Source of the DNA: Gilichinskyi gelida
Lineage (GTDB): Bacteria; Acidobacteriota; Thermoanaerobaculia; Gp7-AA8
Reading direction: 5' to 3'
Assembly (NCBI GenBank): GCA_038040385.1
Contig: JBBPII010000005.1
Location: 186,001-250,000, forward strand
Length of the DNA stretch: 64,000 bases
In this document: positions 52,457 through 61,800 of the stretch, piece by piece
How the letters are laid out: every line of letters starts with the position of its first letter
Numbering within the stretch: position 1 is the stretch's first letter
Made by a program: the position numbers and the translations under genes
Notes under the pieces: generated by a model
Database searches by the model: none
Seen by the model: only the letters and a program-made list of their open reading frames with translations
What the model was told of the DNA's origin: nothing

Positions 52457-53224
52457 ATGTTCGACGACGTCTTGATCGAATCCGCGGGGAAGGACAAGAA
52501 AAAAGGTGGCTGGGTCACTGCTCTGATCTCCGCGGCGCTGCACATCGTGATCATCGGCGCGGTCATCGCCGCGGGGTACTACGTCAAGGAGAATCCGGAA
52601 GTGATCCAGAAGCCGATTCAGGCCTTCATCACCTCCGCCCCACCCCCGCCGCCCCCTCCACCCCCCGCCGCGTCGAGCGGTTCGTCGACTCCCAAAGTGA
52701 CGCCGGTGGAGACTCCGAAGGAACAGCCGAAGTTCCGCCAGCCGACCGAGACACCGAGGGAGGTGCCGCAGACCGCGCAGAGCACCGACACCGGACCCTC
52801 GCAGCCGGGCGGCGTGGTCGGTGGGCAGGAGGGCGGCGTGGTCGGCGGGGTGGTCGGAGGGGTGGTAGGCGGTGTGGTGGGTGGGACGCTCGGCGGCCAG
52901 CTCGGCGGGCAGCTCGGCGGCACGGGCGACAAGCCGATCCGCGTCGGCGGCAACGTCAGCGCGCCGGTGGCCATCCGCAAAGAGCCGGAGCCGCAGTACA
53001 CCGACGTGGCGCGCAAGGCGCGCGTCGAAGGCGTGGTCATCCTCGAAGCGATCATCGACCGCAACGGCAACGTCACCGACGTCCGCGTGCTCAAGGCTCT
53101 CCCCCTCGGCTTGGACCAGTCCGCCCTGGATGCGGTCAGGCGCTGGAAATTCACCCCCGGAACCCTCAACGGGCAGCCCGTGCCCGTCATCTACAACCTC
53201 ACGGTCAACTTCCGTCTGCAGTGA
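52457..53224 (+). CDS. tonB: TonB energy-transducing protein with Gly/Val repeat linker
   Basis: A 255-residue TonB: an N-terminal cytoplasmic tail, one membrane helix (LISAALHIVIIGAVIAAGYYV), a Pro-rich section (PPPPPPPPPAA), then a repeat of GGVVGG units (about residues 117-150) and a C-terminal TonB domain (YTDVARKARVEGVVILEAII, ALDAVRRWKFTPGTLNGQPV, LTVNFRLQ). It transmits proton-motive force to TonB-dependent receptors such as the one at 11-13.6 kb. It heads a tonB-exbB-exbD-exbD operon. The glycine-valine repeat is unusual for a TonB spacer. Confidence 0.92.
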   Translation: MFDDVLIESAGKDKKKGGWVTALISAALHIVIIGAVIAAGYYVKENPEVIQKPIQAFITSAPPPPPPPPPAASSGSSTPKVTPVETPKEQPKFRQPTETPREVPQTAQSTDTGPSQPGGVVGGQEGGVVGGVVGGVVGGVVGGTLGGQLGGQLGGTGDKPIRVGGNVSAPVAIRKEPEPQYTDVARKARVEGVVILEAIIDRNGNVTDVRVLKALPLGLDQSALDAVRRWKFTPGTLNGQPVPVIYNLTVNFRLQ

Positions 53225-53248
53225 CGAAGCGTTAGAGAGGAGAAGTAC

Positions 53249-53962
53249 ATGGAAGGGATGCAGAGTTTCACCATGATGGGGATGTGGGCGACGATGAACT
53301 GGGTCGCCAAGGGGGTGGTCATCGTCCTGCTGGCGATGTCGATCTGGTCGCTGACCATCGCCGCCGAGCGGTTGTGGCGCTTCCAAAAAGCGAAACGCGA
53401 GTCGCTCGAGATCGCCCTCAAGGTCACGCCGCTGCTCAAGCAGCACAAGCTCGAGGAGACCATCAACCTCATCAGCGACAAGAAGTACCGGCACAGCCAC
53501 CTCGGCCGGGTCCTCCGCGCCGGTCTCACGGAGTTCCAGTACGAGACCTCCCAAACGCTGCCCGAGGACTTCGACCTGGTGGCCTCGGGGCAGCGGGCCA
53601 TCGAGCGGGAGACGCTCATGACCACCGCGGAGATGAAGAAAGGGCTCGGCAATCTGGCCACCATCTCCACCACCGCGCCGTTCGTCGGCCTGTTCGGCAC
53701 CGTGGCCGGCATCATCCACGCGTTCCAGGGCATGGCCATCAGCGGCTCCGGCGGCCTGGGCGCCGTGTCGGCCGGTATCGCCGAAGCGCTGGTCACCACC
53801 GCCCTCGGACTGTTCGTGGCCATTCCGGCCGTCTGGATGTACAACTACTTCCTGAACAAGGTCGAGCGCTTCCAGGTGGAGATGTCGAACTCCTCGTCGC
53901 AGCTCGTCGACTACTTCATCAAGAACGAGGCGCGCGTCCGCGCCGGCGCCGCGGCGCGGTAG
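53249..53962 (+). CDS. exbB: ExbB/MotA/TolQ-family proton channel protein
   Basis: A 237-residue protein with three membrane helices (WVAKGVVIVLLAMSIWSLTI; GLGNLATISTTAPFVGLFGTV; GIAEALVTTALGLFVAIPAV) and the family signature APFVGLFGTVAGI. It forms the channel that powers TonB. AGAGGAGAAG precedes the ATG. It is flanked by tonB and two exbD genes. Confidence 0.93.
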   Translation: MEGMQSFTMMGMWATMNWVAKGVVIVLLAMSIWSLTIAAERLWRFQKAKRESLEIALKVTPLLKQHKLEETINLISDKKYRHSHLGRVLRAGLTEFQYETSQTLPEDFDLVASGQRAIERETLMTTAEMKKGLGNLATISTTAPFVGLFGTVAGIIHAFQGMAISGSGGLGAVSAGIAEALVTTALGLFVAIPAVWMYNYFLNKVERFQVEMSNSSSQLVDYFIKNEARVRAGAAAR

Positions 53963-53972
53963 GAGAAAGCGA

Positions 53973-54419
53973 ATGGCATTCGGAGCCGGTGGCGGTAGTC
54001 CAGACGAAGTCAAAGGCGACATCAACGTCACCCCGCTGGTCGACGTCTGTCTGGTCCTCCTCATCATCTTCATGGTGGTCACGCCGATGCTGCAGTCGGG
54101 GGTCGACGTCCTCCTGCCGCAAGGTCCGCATTCGGAGAAGAAGCCGGGGAAGGAAGGCGATCTGACCATCTCCATCAAGAACGACGGCACGGTGTTCGTC
54201 GGTCAGGATTGGATCCCCGACCGCGACCTGCCCCGCTACCTCAAGGCGGAGCGCGACAAGAATCCAGCGCGCGCGGTGATGATCAAAGCCGACAAGCGCA
54301 TCAACTTCGGAAAAGTGCGCATGGTGATGAAGGCGGCCAACGAGGCCGAATTCACCGCCGTCTCGTTCATGACCCAGAACCAGCAGGCCGGCGAGCAGAT
54401 CGCGAAAGGAAAGACGTAA
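53973..54419 (+). CDS. exbD: ExbD-family biopolymer transport protein, first copy
   Basis: A 148-residue protein with one membrane helix containing the essential proton-carrying Asp (NVTPLVDVCLVLLIIFMVV) and a periplasmic domain (VFVGQDWIPDRDLPRYLKA; ADKRINFGKVRMVMKAANE). It pairs with ExbB. It overlaps the second exbD by one base (TAATG). Confidence 0.92.
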   Translation: MAFGAGGGSPDEVKGDINVTPLVDVCLVLLIIFMVVTPMLQSGVDVLLPQGPHSEKKPGKEGDLTISIKNDGTVFVGQDWIPDRDLPRYLKAERDKNPARAVMIKADKRINFGKVRMVMKAANEAEFTAVSFMTQNQQAGEQIAKGKT

Positions 54420-54841
54420 TGTCATTCTCAGCAGGAGGCGCCGGCGTCAAAAGCGAGATCAACATCACGCCGCTGGTCGACGTCGTGCTCGTGCTGCTCA
54501 TCATCTTCATGGTGGCCACGCCGATCCTGCAGATGGGACTGGACGTGGAAGTGCCGCCGAAAGTGGAGATCCAGGGCACCCCGCCGCCCGCCGAGCAGAA
54601 CCAGCTGGTGGTCACCGTGAAGGCCGACGGCATCTACCTCAACACGCAGAAAGTCGGCTCGACGAAGGAGCTGGCCAACCTGATCGGCGCGCAGATGCAG
54701 GGCCGCTCCGCCGCGGAGAAGGTGGTCTTCATCAACGCCGAGGACCAGATACCGTTCGACCGCGCCGTGGAGGCCATGGACGCCGCGCACGAGGGCGGCG
54801 CGATGAAGGTAGGATTCCTGACGGACGCGCCGGCGAAGTGA
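54419..54841 (+). CDS. exbD: ExbD-family biopolymer transport protein, second copy
   Basis: A 140-residue ExbD: membrane helix with the Asp in NITPLVDVVLVLLIIFMVA, periplasmic part QLVVTVKADGIYLNTQKVG and FINAEDQIPFDRAVEAMD. The ATG overlaps the stop of the first exbD. Two ExbD proteins with one ExbB suggest a heteromeric ExbB-ExbD complex, as in other bacteria with two exbD genes. Confidence 0.92.
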   Translation: MSFSAGGAGVKSEINITPLVDVVLVLLIIFMVATPILQMGLDVEVPPKVEIQGTPPPAEQNQLVVTVKADGIYLNTQKVGSTKELANLIGAQMQGRSAAEKVVFINAEDQIPFDRAVEAMDAAHEGGAMKVGFLTDAPAK

Positions 54842-54850
54842 CCGCGAAGC

Positions 54851-54885
54851 GGTCATCCTGAGCCGCGGAGCGGCGAAGGATCTTC
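54851..54885. repeat. Half of a palindromic repeat element beside tRNA-Sec
   Basis: GGTCATCCTGAGCCGCGGAG followed by CGGCGAAGGATCTTC matches one arm of the elements at 10846 and 34834 (CATCCTGAGC...GAAGGATC). The second arm is missing; in its place the 3' end of tRNA-Sec begins at once. Confidence 0.75.
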
Positions 54886-54983
54886 TGGCGGAGGCGCGTC
54901 GGAATCGAACCAACCCTTCGACGCTTCCGCGCCGAAACAACGGTTTTGAAGACCGCGGGAGCCACCAGACCCCATTCGCCTCC
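54886..54983 (-). tRNA. selC: tRNA-Sec (UCA), selC
   Basis: Read on the minus strand this 98-base gene folds as a selenocysteine tRNA: acceptor GGAGGCG paired with CGCCTCC, D-arm GGGGTCTGGTGGCTCCC, anticodon loop CTTCAAA (anticodon UCA) on a GCGGT/ACCGT-type stem, a long variable arm with a seven-pair stem (TCGGCGC-GGAA-GCGTCGA), T-arm GTTGGTTCGATTCCGAC and encoded CCA. The organism therefore probably makes selenoproteins; selA, selB and selD are not in the window. Confidence 0.96.
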
Positions 54984-55061
54984 GGACGGGTAGCGCGGAT
55001 GGGAACGCGTTGAATGCGCTTTTCATTCGACATTCAACATTCAACACTTAACATTCCCCGC

Positions 55062-55862
55062 GTGTCTCTACTCCTACCCGCGGCCGCCTTCGCCTTCGGC
55101 GCGATGATCGGCTCTTTCCTCAACGTCGTCATCCATCGCTACCCGCGCGAAGAATCGATCGTCTTCCCGCCCAGCCACTGCCCGGAGTGCGGCGCGGCGA
55201 TCCGCTGGTACGACAACATTCCTTTGCTGAGCTTCGCAGTGCTGCTCGGGCGGTGCCGGACGTGCCGGCAGCCCATCTCCTGGCGCTACCCGCTCGTGGA
55301 GCTGGCCAACGCGCTCTTCTACCTCGCGATCTTCCTGCACACCGGGCCGCAGATCGCGTTCGTCTTTCTGGCGGCGTTCGTATCGATGCTCATCGTCCTG
55401 ATCTACATCGACGCGGAGATCCAGATCCTCCCCGACGTCATCGACGTCCCCGGCATCGTCATCGGCCTCGCCGCCGGCGCGCTGGGGCTCTACGCCTCCG
55501 CGCCGATGCTCACCCTCAGCGAAACGTGGCTCGACGCCGCGCTCGGCGCGCTCCTCGGCGCATCGATCCTGCTGGCCATCATCGGTCTCTACTGGCTGGT
55601 GCGGCGGGTGGAGGGCATGGGGCAGGGCGACGTGAAGATGCTGGCCATGATCGGCGCGATGCTGGGATGGCGGGCGGTGCCGGCGGTGCTGCTGGTGGCC
55701 TCGATCAGCGGCGCGCTGATCGGCGTGCCGGTCGCCCTGCGCAGCGGGCGCGGGATGCAGCTCACGCTGCCGTTCGGCGTCTTCCTCGGCTTCGGCGCGT
55801 TGGTGGTGCTCTTCTTTGGCCATACACTCGCCGGATGGTATCTGTCGCTGATTCTCCGCTGA
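55062..55862 (+). CDS. pilD: Prepilin peptidase / N-methyltransferase
   Basis: A 266-residue membrane enzyme with about eight helices. The N-terminal part holds FGAMIGSFLNVVIHRYP and two zinc-binding Cys pairs (CPECG; CRTCRQPISWRYPLVE); the catalytic aspartates are in YIDAEIQILPD and MGQGDVKMLAMIG. It cleaves and N-methylates pilin precursors such as those encoded downstream. GTG 55062 was preferred, because the 16 upstream codons (from ATG 55014) come from CATTCAA repeats and are not enzyme-like. Its end overlaps the kinase gene by 28 bases. Confidence 0.92.
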   Translation: MSLLLPAAAFAFGAMIGSFLNVVIHRYPREESIVFPPSHCPECGAAIRWYDNIPLLSFAVLLGRCRTCRQPISWRYPLVELANALFYLAIFLHTGPQIAFVFLAAFVSMLIVLIYIDAEIQILPDVIDVPGIVIGLAAGALGLYASAPMLTLSETWLDAALGALLGASILLAIIGLYWLVRRVEGMGQGDVKMLAMIGAMLGWRAVPAVLLVASISGALIGVPVALRSGRGMQLTLPFGVFLGFGALVVLFFGHTLAGWYLSLILR

Positions 55863-57421
55863 ATCGTTCGGCGGCGCCTTCGTCAGGCGACACCGGGTTC
55901 CGGCGGGACGTGCGGCTCTTCCTGACCTGCCTGGCCGGCTTCCTGATCGCCATCAACTTTGCTCTTCTGCTCTTCCTGCGCACCAACCTGGCGCGCAGCG
56001 AAGTAGCCATCGACCGCACGCGGCAGATGACCGCGGACTTCGCCGCCGAAGCCGTCAATCGCGGTGCCGGCTCCTCGCTCGACACGCTCCTCGGCTTCCT
56101 GCGCGGACGGTTCGACATCGCCGGGCTGGAGATCGACACCCGCGACGGCCGCCGCATCGTCTCCGGCGCGCACAGCGGCGAGCTCGACGAAGTGACGCGC
56201 CTGGCCGGTCCGGGCACGCTGCGGCTGCGCTTCGACGCCGCGCCGCGCCGGATTGCACGGCGAAACTTCCTCATCACCGCAATCATCAGCATCGCCGCCA
56301 CCAGCCTGGCGGGCGTCCTTCTTTTGCTCTACGTGCCGCGGATCACCGCCGAGCTCAAACGGCTGCACGAGATGGAGAAGACCCGCGCCGACGAGTTGGA
56401 GCGCGTCAGCGCCGCGCTCACCCGCAGCCTCACCTCTGGGCTCATCGCCATCGACGCGAACGGCGCCATCGTCGACGTCAATCACGCCGGCCGGGAGATT
56501 CTCCACATCCCCCACGACGCGCCGCTGGCGGGACGGACGCTGGAGGACGCCGTGCCTCTGCCCGGGTTCGTCGCCACGCTCCGCCGCGCCGTCGATGAGC
56601 GCGCCGCGCTGACCCGCGTGGAGATCCAAGACCGGAAGACGACGATCGGACTGACCACCGTGCCGCTGCGCAATGAGGCGGACGAGTTCCTCGGCTTTCT
56701 CGCCCTCTTCACCGATCTGACCCCGATCCGCAGCCTCGAGGCGCGGGTGCAGGAGATGACGACCCTGGCGCAGCTCGGCGAGATCTCCGCGGGCATCGCC
56801 CACGAGTTCCGCAGCTCGCTCTCCACGATCCTCGGATACATGAAGCTCGCGCGCCGCGGCGGCGTGGACGAGGTGGCCGAGGGACGGTTGCAGAGCGCGG
56901 AGAAGGAGGCGGCGCTCCTGCTGGCGGCCATCGAGCGGCTCTTGGCGTTCGCGCGCCCGGTGGAGCTCAACGCCGAGCCCGTGGACTTGAAGGAGCTGGT
57001 CACGGAGCAGGCACGGCAGCTCGCCGATCACGCGCCGGACGTCGCCTTCCGCGTCGAGGGCCCGCGCGTGGTGATCGACGGCGACCGCGTGCTCCTCGCC
57101 CGCGCGTTCGAGAACCTCCTGCGCAATGCGCTCGACGCCGTGCGGCAGAAGGGAAGCGGCTCAGTCGCCGTCACGATGGCGGCGGCGCCGCCGACGGTGA
57201 TCATCGCCGACGACGGAGTAGGCTTCGATCCCGCCGAGACCGCGCGGCTCTTCCTCCCGTTTCAGTCCAACAAGCCGAACGGATTCGGGATGGGGCTGCC
57301 GCTGGCGAAGAAGATCGTCCTGCACCACGGCGGCACCCTGCGGTTGCAGGGCGAGCCCGGGAAAGGCGCCGTGGCTACGGTCGAATTCGCGGCCGAGGCG
57401 GCGAGCGCGCCTGCGGCGTAG
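55835..57421 (+). CDS. PilS/NtrB-like membrane sensor histidine kinase
   Basis: A 528-residue kinase with two membrane helices (LFLTCLAGFLIAINFALLLFL; FLITAIISIAATSLAGVLLLL) around a small periplasmic domain, a PAS domain (SGLIAIDANGAIVDVNHAG), HisKA with GEISAGIAHEFRSSL, and HATPase boxes (NLLRNALDAV, ADDGVGFDP, GFGMGLPLAKKIV). The sequence after the histidine (HEFRSSL) departs from the usual HEIRNPL of this type. Its position between prepilin peptidase and pilin genes suggests a PilS role, normally paired with a sigma-54 activator PilR, which is not in the window. Confidence 0.87.
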   Translation: MVSVADSPLNRSAAPSSGDTGFRRDVRLFLTCLAGFLIAINFALLLFLRTNLARSEVAIDRTRQMTADFAAEAVNRGAGSSLDTLLGFLRGRFDIAGLEIDTRDGRRIVSGAHSGELDEVTRLAGPGTLRLRFDAAPRRIARRNFLITAIISIAATSLAGVLLLLYVPRITAELKRLHEMEKTRADELERVSAALTRSLTSGLIAIDANGAIVDVNHAGREILHIPHDAPLAGRTLEDAVPLPGFVATLRRAVDERAALTRVEIQDRKTTIGLTTVPLRNEADEFLGFLALFTDLTPIRSLEARVQEMTTLAQLGEISAGIAHEFRSSLSTILGYMKLARRGGVDEVAEGRLQSAEKEAALLLAAIERLLAFARPVELNAEPVDLKELVTEQARQLADHAPDVAFRVEGPRVVIDGDRVLLARAFENLLRNALDAVRQKGSGSVAVTMAAAPPTVIIADDGVGFDPAETARLFLPFQSNKPNGFGMGLPLAKKIVLHHGGTLRLQGEPGKGAVATVEFAAEAASAPAA

Positions 57422-57567
57422 CGGTGCAATCGCTGTTACTTTATGTAACAATTGTGCGCGGTTGCGGCTCACGGCGGAGCACGCCCGTGCGAACTAAGCT
57501 ATTTTATGTGAGTCACTTGAGCCGGTTTCAAGCGTATGGCACCCGGCTCGCAGAAAGGAGCGTCCCG

Positions 57568-58173
57568 ATGAACGCGCAGAACAGTCATCAAGCCGGCTAC
57601 TCCCTCGCGGAAATGCTCACCGTGGTCGCCATCATCGGCACTCTGGCGCTGGTGAGCGTCCCGGCGTTCGTGAACTACTACAACTCGAACAAGGTGAAGA
57701 CGTCGATGCGCGCCTTTACCAGCGACCTCCGCACCGCGCGCATGACCGCCATCTCCCGCGGGCGGGTGGTGAAGTTCAGCTACAAGACCGCGGCGGTGAG
57801 CGATCTCGCGGGGAAGCAGCCCGCCCCCGCTGAGCGCACCTACAACTTTTACGAAGGCAACCGCTCGCTGGGACCGATCACCCAGATCACATGGACCCCG
57901 ATCACCGGCGCCGGCTCGAATCCCCCGAAGCCGGAGAAGATCCTCGACGACGTCACGTACTTTCCGCTCGACGGCGGCACCACACCGCAGACGTTCATCG
58001 ACGAAGACGGCGTCGCCGACGGCTGGCTCGACGTCATTTTCTATCCTGACGGCCACGTGAAGCTGCCGGCCAACACCACGATGGGAACGATCACTCTGAA
58101 GACGGACCGCAAAGTCCCCAAGCCGCAGTACGCGATCCAGATCGGCCCCAGCGGCCGCGTGCTCGCCAGGTGA
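57568..58173 (+). CDS. Type IV pilus minor pseudopilin (GspH/FimT-like)
   Basis: A 201-residue prepilin-like protein. The cleavage motif is QAGYSLAEMLTVVAIIG, with Glu at +5, followed by the long hydrophobic helix and the SFTSDLRTARMTAISRGRVV type segment of GspH/FimT. The C-terminal domain contains DVIFYPDGHVKL and a Gly-x-GRV end. AAAGGAG precedes the ATG. It is the first of four consecutive pilin-type genes, and prepilin peptidase lies two genes upstream. It probably forms part of the pilus tip initiation complex. Confidence 0.9.
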   Translation: MNAQNSHQAGYSLAEMLTVVAIIGTLALVSVPAFVNYYNSNKVKTSMRAFTSDLRTARMTAISRGRVVKFSYKTAAVSDLAGKQPAPAERTYNFYEGNRSLGPITQITWTPITGAGSNPPKPEKILDDVTYFPLDGGTTPQTFIDEDGVADGWLDVIFYPDGHVKLPANTTMGTITLKTDRKVPKPQYAIQIGPSGRVLAR

Positions 58174-58184
58174 GGAATCGGCGC

Positions 58185-58793
58185 ATGAAGAAGCAATCGG
58201 GTTACAGCCTCATCGAAGTATTGGTGGCCATCGCCATCACCAGCGTGGTCCTGCTGACGGTGGTCACGTTGTTCTACATGGGACGCCGCAACGTCTACAG
58301 CGGCAAGCAGACCACGGCGGCGGTGGCCATCGGCACGCGGATGCTCGAAGACCTCTCGGCCATGACCGGCGAGGACGTGTTGGACAACTTCGCCATCGAC
58401 GACAACACCGCGCGGACCACGGTGAACCTGCAGGGCGTCTACGGCACCAGCATGGGCGGCGTCGAGGGACAGATGCAGTTCACCAACAGTCTCTCCCGCA
58501 ACAGCTCGGCCTGCACCATCAACACGTCGACCGACCCTGCCGGGATCACCTGTACCAACGATCCCAATGGCTACATGGTGAACTGGCTGCGGATGGTCCT
58601 GCCGCACAAGAACCCCAACGAAGTCTTCGCTGTCCCGGAGCTGGGCATCATTCTCACTCCCCGCAATCCGGCCGTCGTAGCACAGCCATGGACGACGGCG
58701 CGCTTCACCAAGGTACGCGCCTATGTCTCATGGCAGGAGGGCCCGTCGCGCCGCCGCTACGCCTTCTTCGACACCACCAAAGTGACCCGGTAA
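58185..58793 (+). CDS. Type IV pilus minor pilin, PilV-like
   Basis: A 202-residue protein with prepilin motif SGYSLIEVLVAIAITSVVLL and Glu5, helix, and a globular domain with a likely disulphide pair (SACTINT and ITCTND). ATG 58185 follows GAGGAATCGG; a GTG at 58170 that overlaps the previous stop is an alternative. It is similar in place and size to PilV in fimT-pilV-pilW-pilX operons. Confidence 0.88.
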   Translation: MKKQSGYSLIEVLVAIAITSVVLLTVVTLFYMGRRNVYSGKQTTAAVAIGTRMLEDLSAMTGEDVLDNFAIDDNTARTTVNLQGVYGTSMGGVEGQMQFTNSLSRNSSACTINTSTDPAGITCTNDPNGYMVNWLRMVLPHKNPNEVFAVPELGIILTPRNPAVVAQPWTTARFTKVRAYVSWQEGPSRRRYAFFDTTKVTR

Positions 58794-58805
58794 CAGGAGC
58801 CCGAC

Positions 58806-61800
58806 ATGACGGACCGCCGCATCGACCCCAAACGCTCGCAGCGAGGCTTCACGCTCGCCGAGATCCTGGTCACCACCGCGATCTTCGCCATCATCATGAT
58901 CGCGGCGCTCGCCGTCTACGACAAGAGCAACCAGGTCTTCAAGCAGTCGACCGAGGCGGCCGACATGCAGCAGAGCACCCGCATCGGCTTCGACAAGCTG
59001 GTCGCCGATGTCCGCATGGCCGGCTTCGACTACAGCCGCGGCGGCATCCCCAGCGGCGACGGCCAGTTCAACCAGCCCGACGAGCAGATCGAATACGCCG
59101 GCGTCACCGCCCTCGCCTTCCGCGCCAACCTCGACTACAACAGCGACGCCCTTCACGGCAACGGCCTGGAGGACAATCCCGCCGCCGGCGAGGACTACAC
59201 GCCGAAGAAGAGCGGCACCAAGATCTTCCCGTACGTGACCACCGGAAACGACGAGATCATCATTTACGCCCTCCGCTCCAACGACAACACCAAAAACACC
59301 GAGAGCCTCTCGTTCTGGGTGGACTACGACAAGCCGCGCAGCGCATTTCAGGGCAGCCCGACCAACGGCAAGGAGAAGCTGCTCAAGGTCAGCAGCGCGA
59401 TCTGCTCCACCTGCGGCATCGACACCACCAACGCCAATCCGCCCTACACCCTCTATCGCATGAGCGTCGCCGACGTCCTGGCCGGCCAGCCCGGCACGCC
59501 GGTGGCGGAAAACATCCGCTCGCTCACCTTTCATTACTTCACCGACCGGCAGGGGAGCACCGCTCTCGCCGATCCTGACGTCGGAAGCGGGCCGGTGAAC
59601 ATCGAAAAAGGCCGCAACGGCGACGGCTCCGTCTTCCCCGCCGTCTTCAACATCAACAGCGTCGACGTCTACACCGGCGCCATCGGCGGCGCGGGGCAAT
59701 TCGACGCCGGCAACGCGGCCACCGCCAACGTTGCGGATCGCTCGCAGCGGACGCTCATCAGCTCCGTCCGCGTCGACCTCATCGGCATGAACGCGCAGAT
59801 GGACGGCGGCTACACGCATCCGACCGAGACCATCGCGGCGATCCAGAAGTACCGCCAGTACGATCTCCACGCGCTCGTCGTGCCCCGCAACCTCGGCCTG
59901 ACCGGCTATCCCGAGCCGACCACCCACGCGCCCGGCCCGCCCACCATCACCGGCATGTGCAGCGGCTCCTGCGCCACCCCGATCCTGTGCTGGTCGGCGC
60001 CGACTACCGGCGGTGCGGTCCTCAAATACACTGTCAATTGGGGGCTGAGCGCGCTCGGACCGTGGGACACCTACGCGTTCGACGTCGTCGACCCGAGCGC
60101 CACCAGCCTCAACGTCCCGGACGACGTGGGGCCGCCGATCGATCCATCGAAAACCTGGTTCTATCAGATCATTGCGGTCAACGACAGCGGCGCCAGCCAG
60201 CCGAGCAACGCGTACAGCGTGGTGCCGAAGAACGCCACCAAGCCGCTGCCGCCGAACGATTTGAAGGCCACCACCACCGTGCGGCCCAACTCGTCCGATC
60301 CGACGGCCATCGACAACACCATCACCCTGACCTGGAGTCCGGCGACCGATAACGATGCGGCCGCCTCGAGCGTGACCTGCAGCGGCAGCGGCTGCAGCGG
60401 CTCCGCGGACAAGATCCCCCCTTCCGAGAAGATCCTCTATCAGATCTACCGTGGCACCGATCGTTTCTTCACCATCGACAAGGGCGTTCCCATTCTTTCG
60501 TTCGCATCGACCCAGCCGGCCGTGGCCTCGTCGATGACGTTCGCCGACGCGCCGGCCACCTCGGCGTACCCGCCGGGAACCTGCGTTCAGTACTACTACC
60601 GCATCATGGCCGCCGACCGCTGCATCGCCAGTGACACATACAACGTCAGCGGAGACAAAAACAGCTCGCTGAGCGTCGCCTATCCGGACGATTTGACCAA
60701 CCAGCCGGGGGCCGACGGAATCGCACACGACGCCGGCGTGAAGGCCTCGGCGCCGGTCACACTGGGAGTCGATACGGTCAACTCGGCCTGCCCGAATCCC
60801 CCCTCGAAGAACTGCTCCGTCATCCTGCAGTGGCCGAAGGTGACGACCGACTCCAACAACAACCCTCTAGGGGTCGACCGCTACAAGATCATCCGCTCGC
60901 GCAAGAAGCTCACCGATCTGACCTGGGTGCTCGACACGACGATGGATGCCGCCAACGGCCGCCCGTACGTCAGCGTCGGCGGCTACTCGCAGACCAGCGC
61001 CGGCACCGCCAGCTACGAGGACACCACCGGCGCCGCCGAGGTGCCGGCGGGCGACGGCCGGCCGTGGTACTACCAGTACACCGTTGAAGCGGACGACTGC
61101 TCGGGCGGCGCCCCTTCGCCTGCCGTGGTCTACCCAACCGCCTGCTCGATCAATCCTGCGATCGTGCAGGCTGGCGCTCAGAACCCGGCGGCCTCCGGCG
61201 ACTCGCCGGCTCAAGCGTGGGTCATGAGTGCCGGTGACAGCATCACCGTGACGCCTCCGGGAGCGGTCAGCGTGAAGAACGTTCAATTCGAGCTCACCAC
61301 CTACCCAGGCGGTGTCGTTGTCGGCGGCTACCCGGTCACCATCAACTCGCCGGGACCGTACATCCTCACCTGGACCAATCTGACCGACCTGCAGGTTTAT
61401 CTGGTGAAGATCACCGTCCTCCTGACGAATGGCTGCGAGGAAGTGCACGTCAAGTATGTGCAGGACCAGCAGGCCACGGCCTGCGCGGTGGGCAACGTCG
61501 TCGCCGTGACTCCCACCTCGGCGACCAGCGGTAGCACCACGACGGTCAACGAGACGTACACGATTCCTGTGACTGGTCCTGACGCCATCACCATCAGCGG
61601 CAAGCCGATCTCGATGACGTGGAACTTCCCCGACGTCGCGCATAACGACATGACGTTCAATGCCATCGTCTACACCTCGGGGGTTACATCGACGTCCGAC
61701 AACTTCGCCGACTTCAGGGCCGGTACCAAGGCGCTGTTGTTCCCCGCCCACCCCGCGGGCACGGCGGCGGCCGGCGAGACATTCGCCGCCAATTCGACCG

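Noticed and set aside
55014..55061. The first 16 codons of the longer prepilin peptidase frame
   Set aside because: They translate CATTCAA-type repeats (FDIQHSTLNI), a common spurious peptide, and the enzyme's first helix begins after GTG 55062.
57537..57553. A sigma-54-like -24/-12 element (TGGCAC-N5-TCGCA) before the first pilin gene, attractive beside a PilS-like kinase
   Set aside because: GG and GC have the correct 10-bp gap, but transcription would then start beyond the Shine-Dalgarno AAAGGAG, leaving the message without it.
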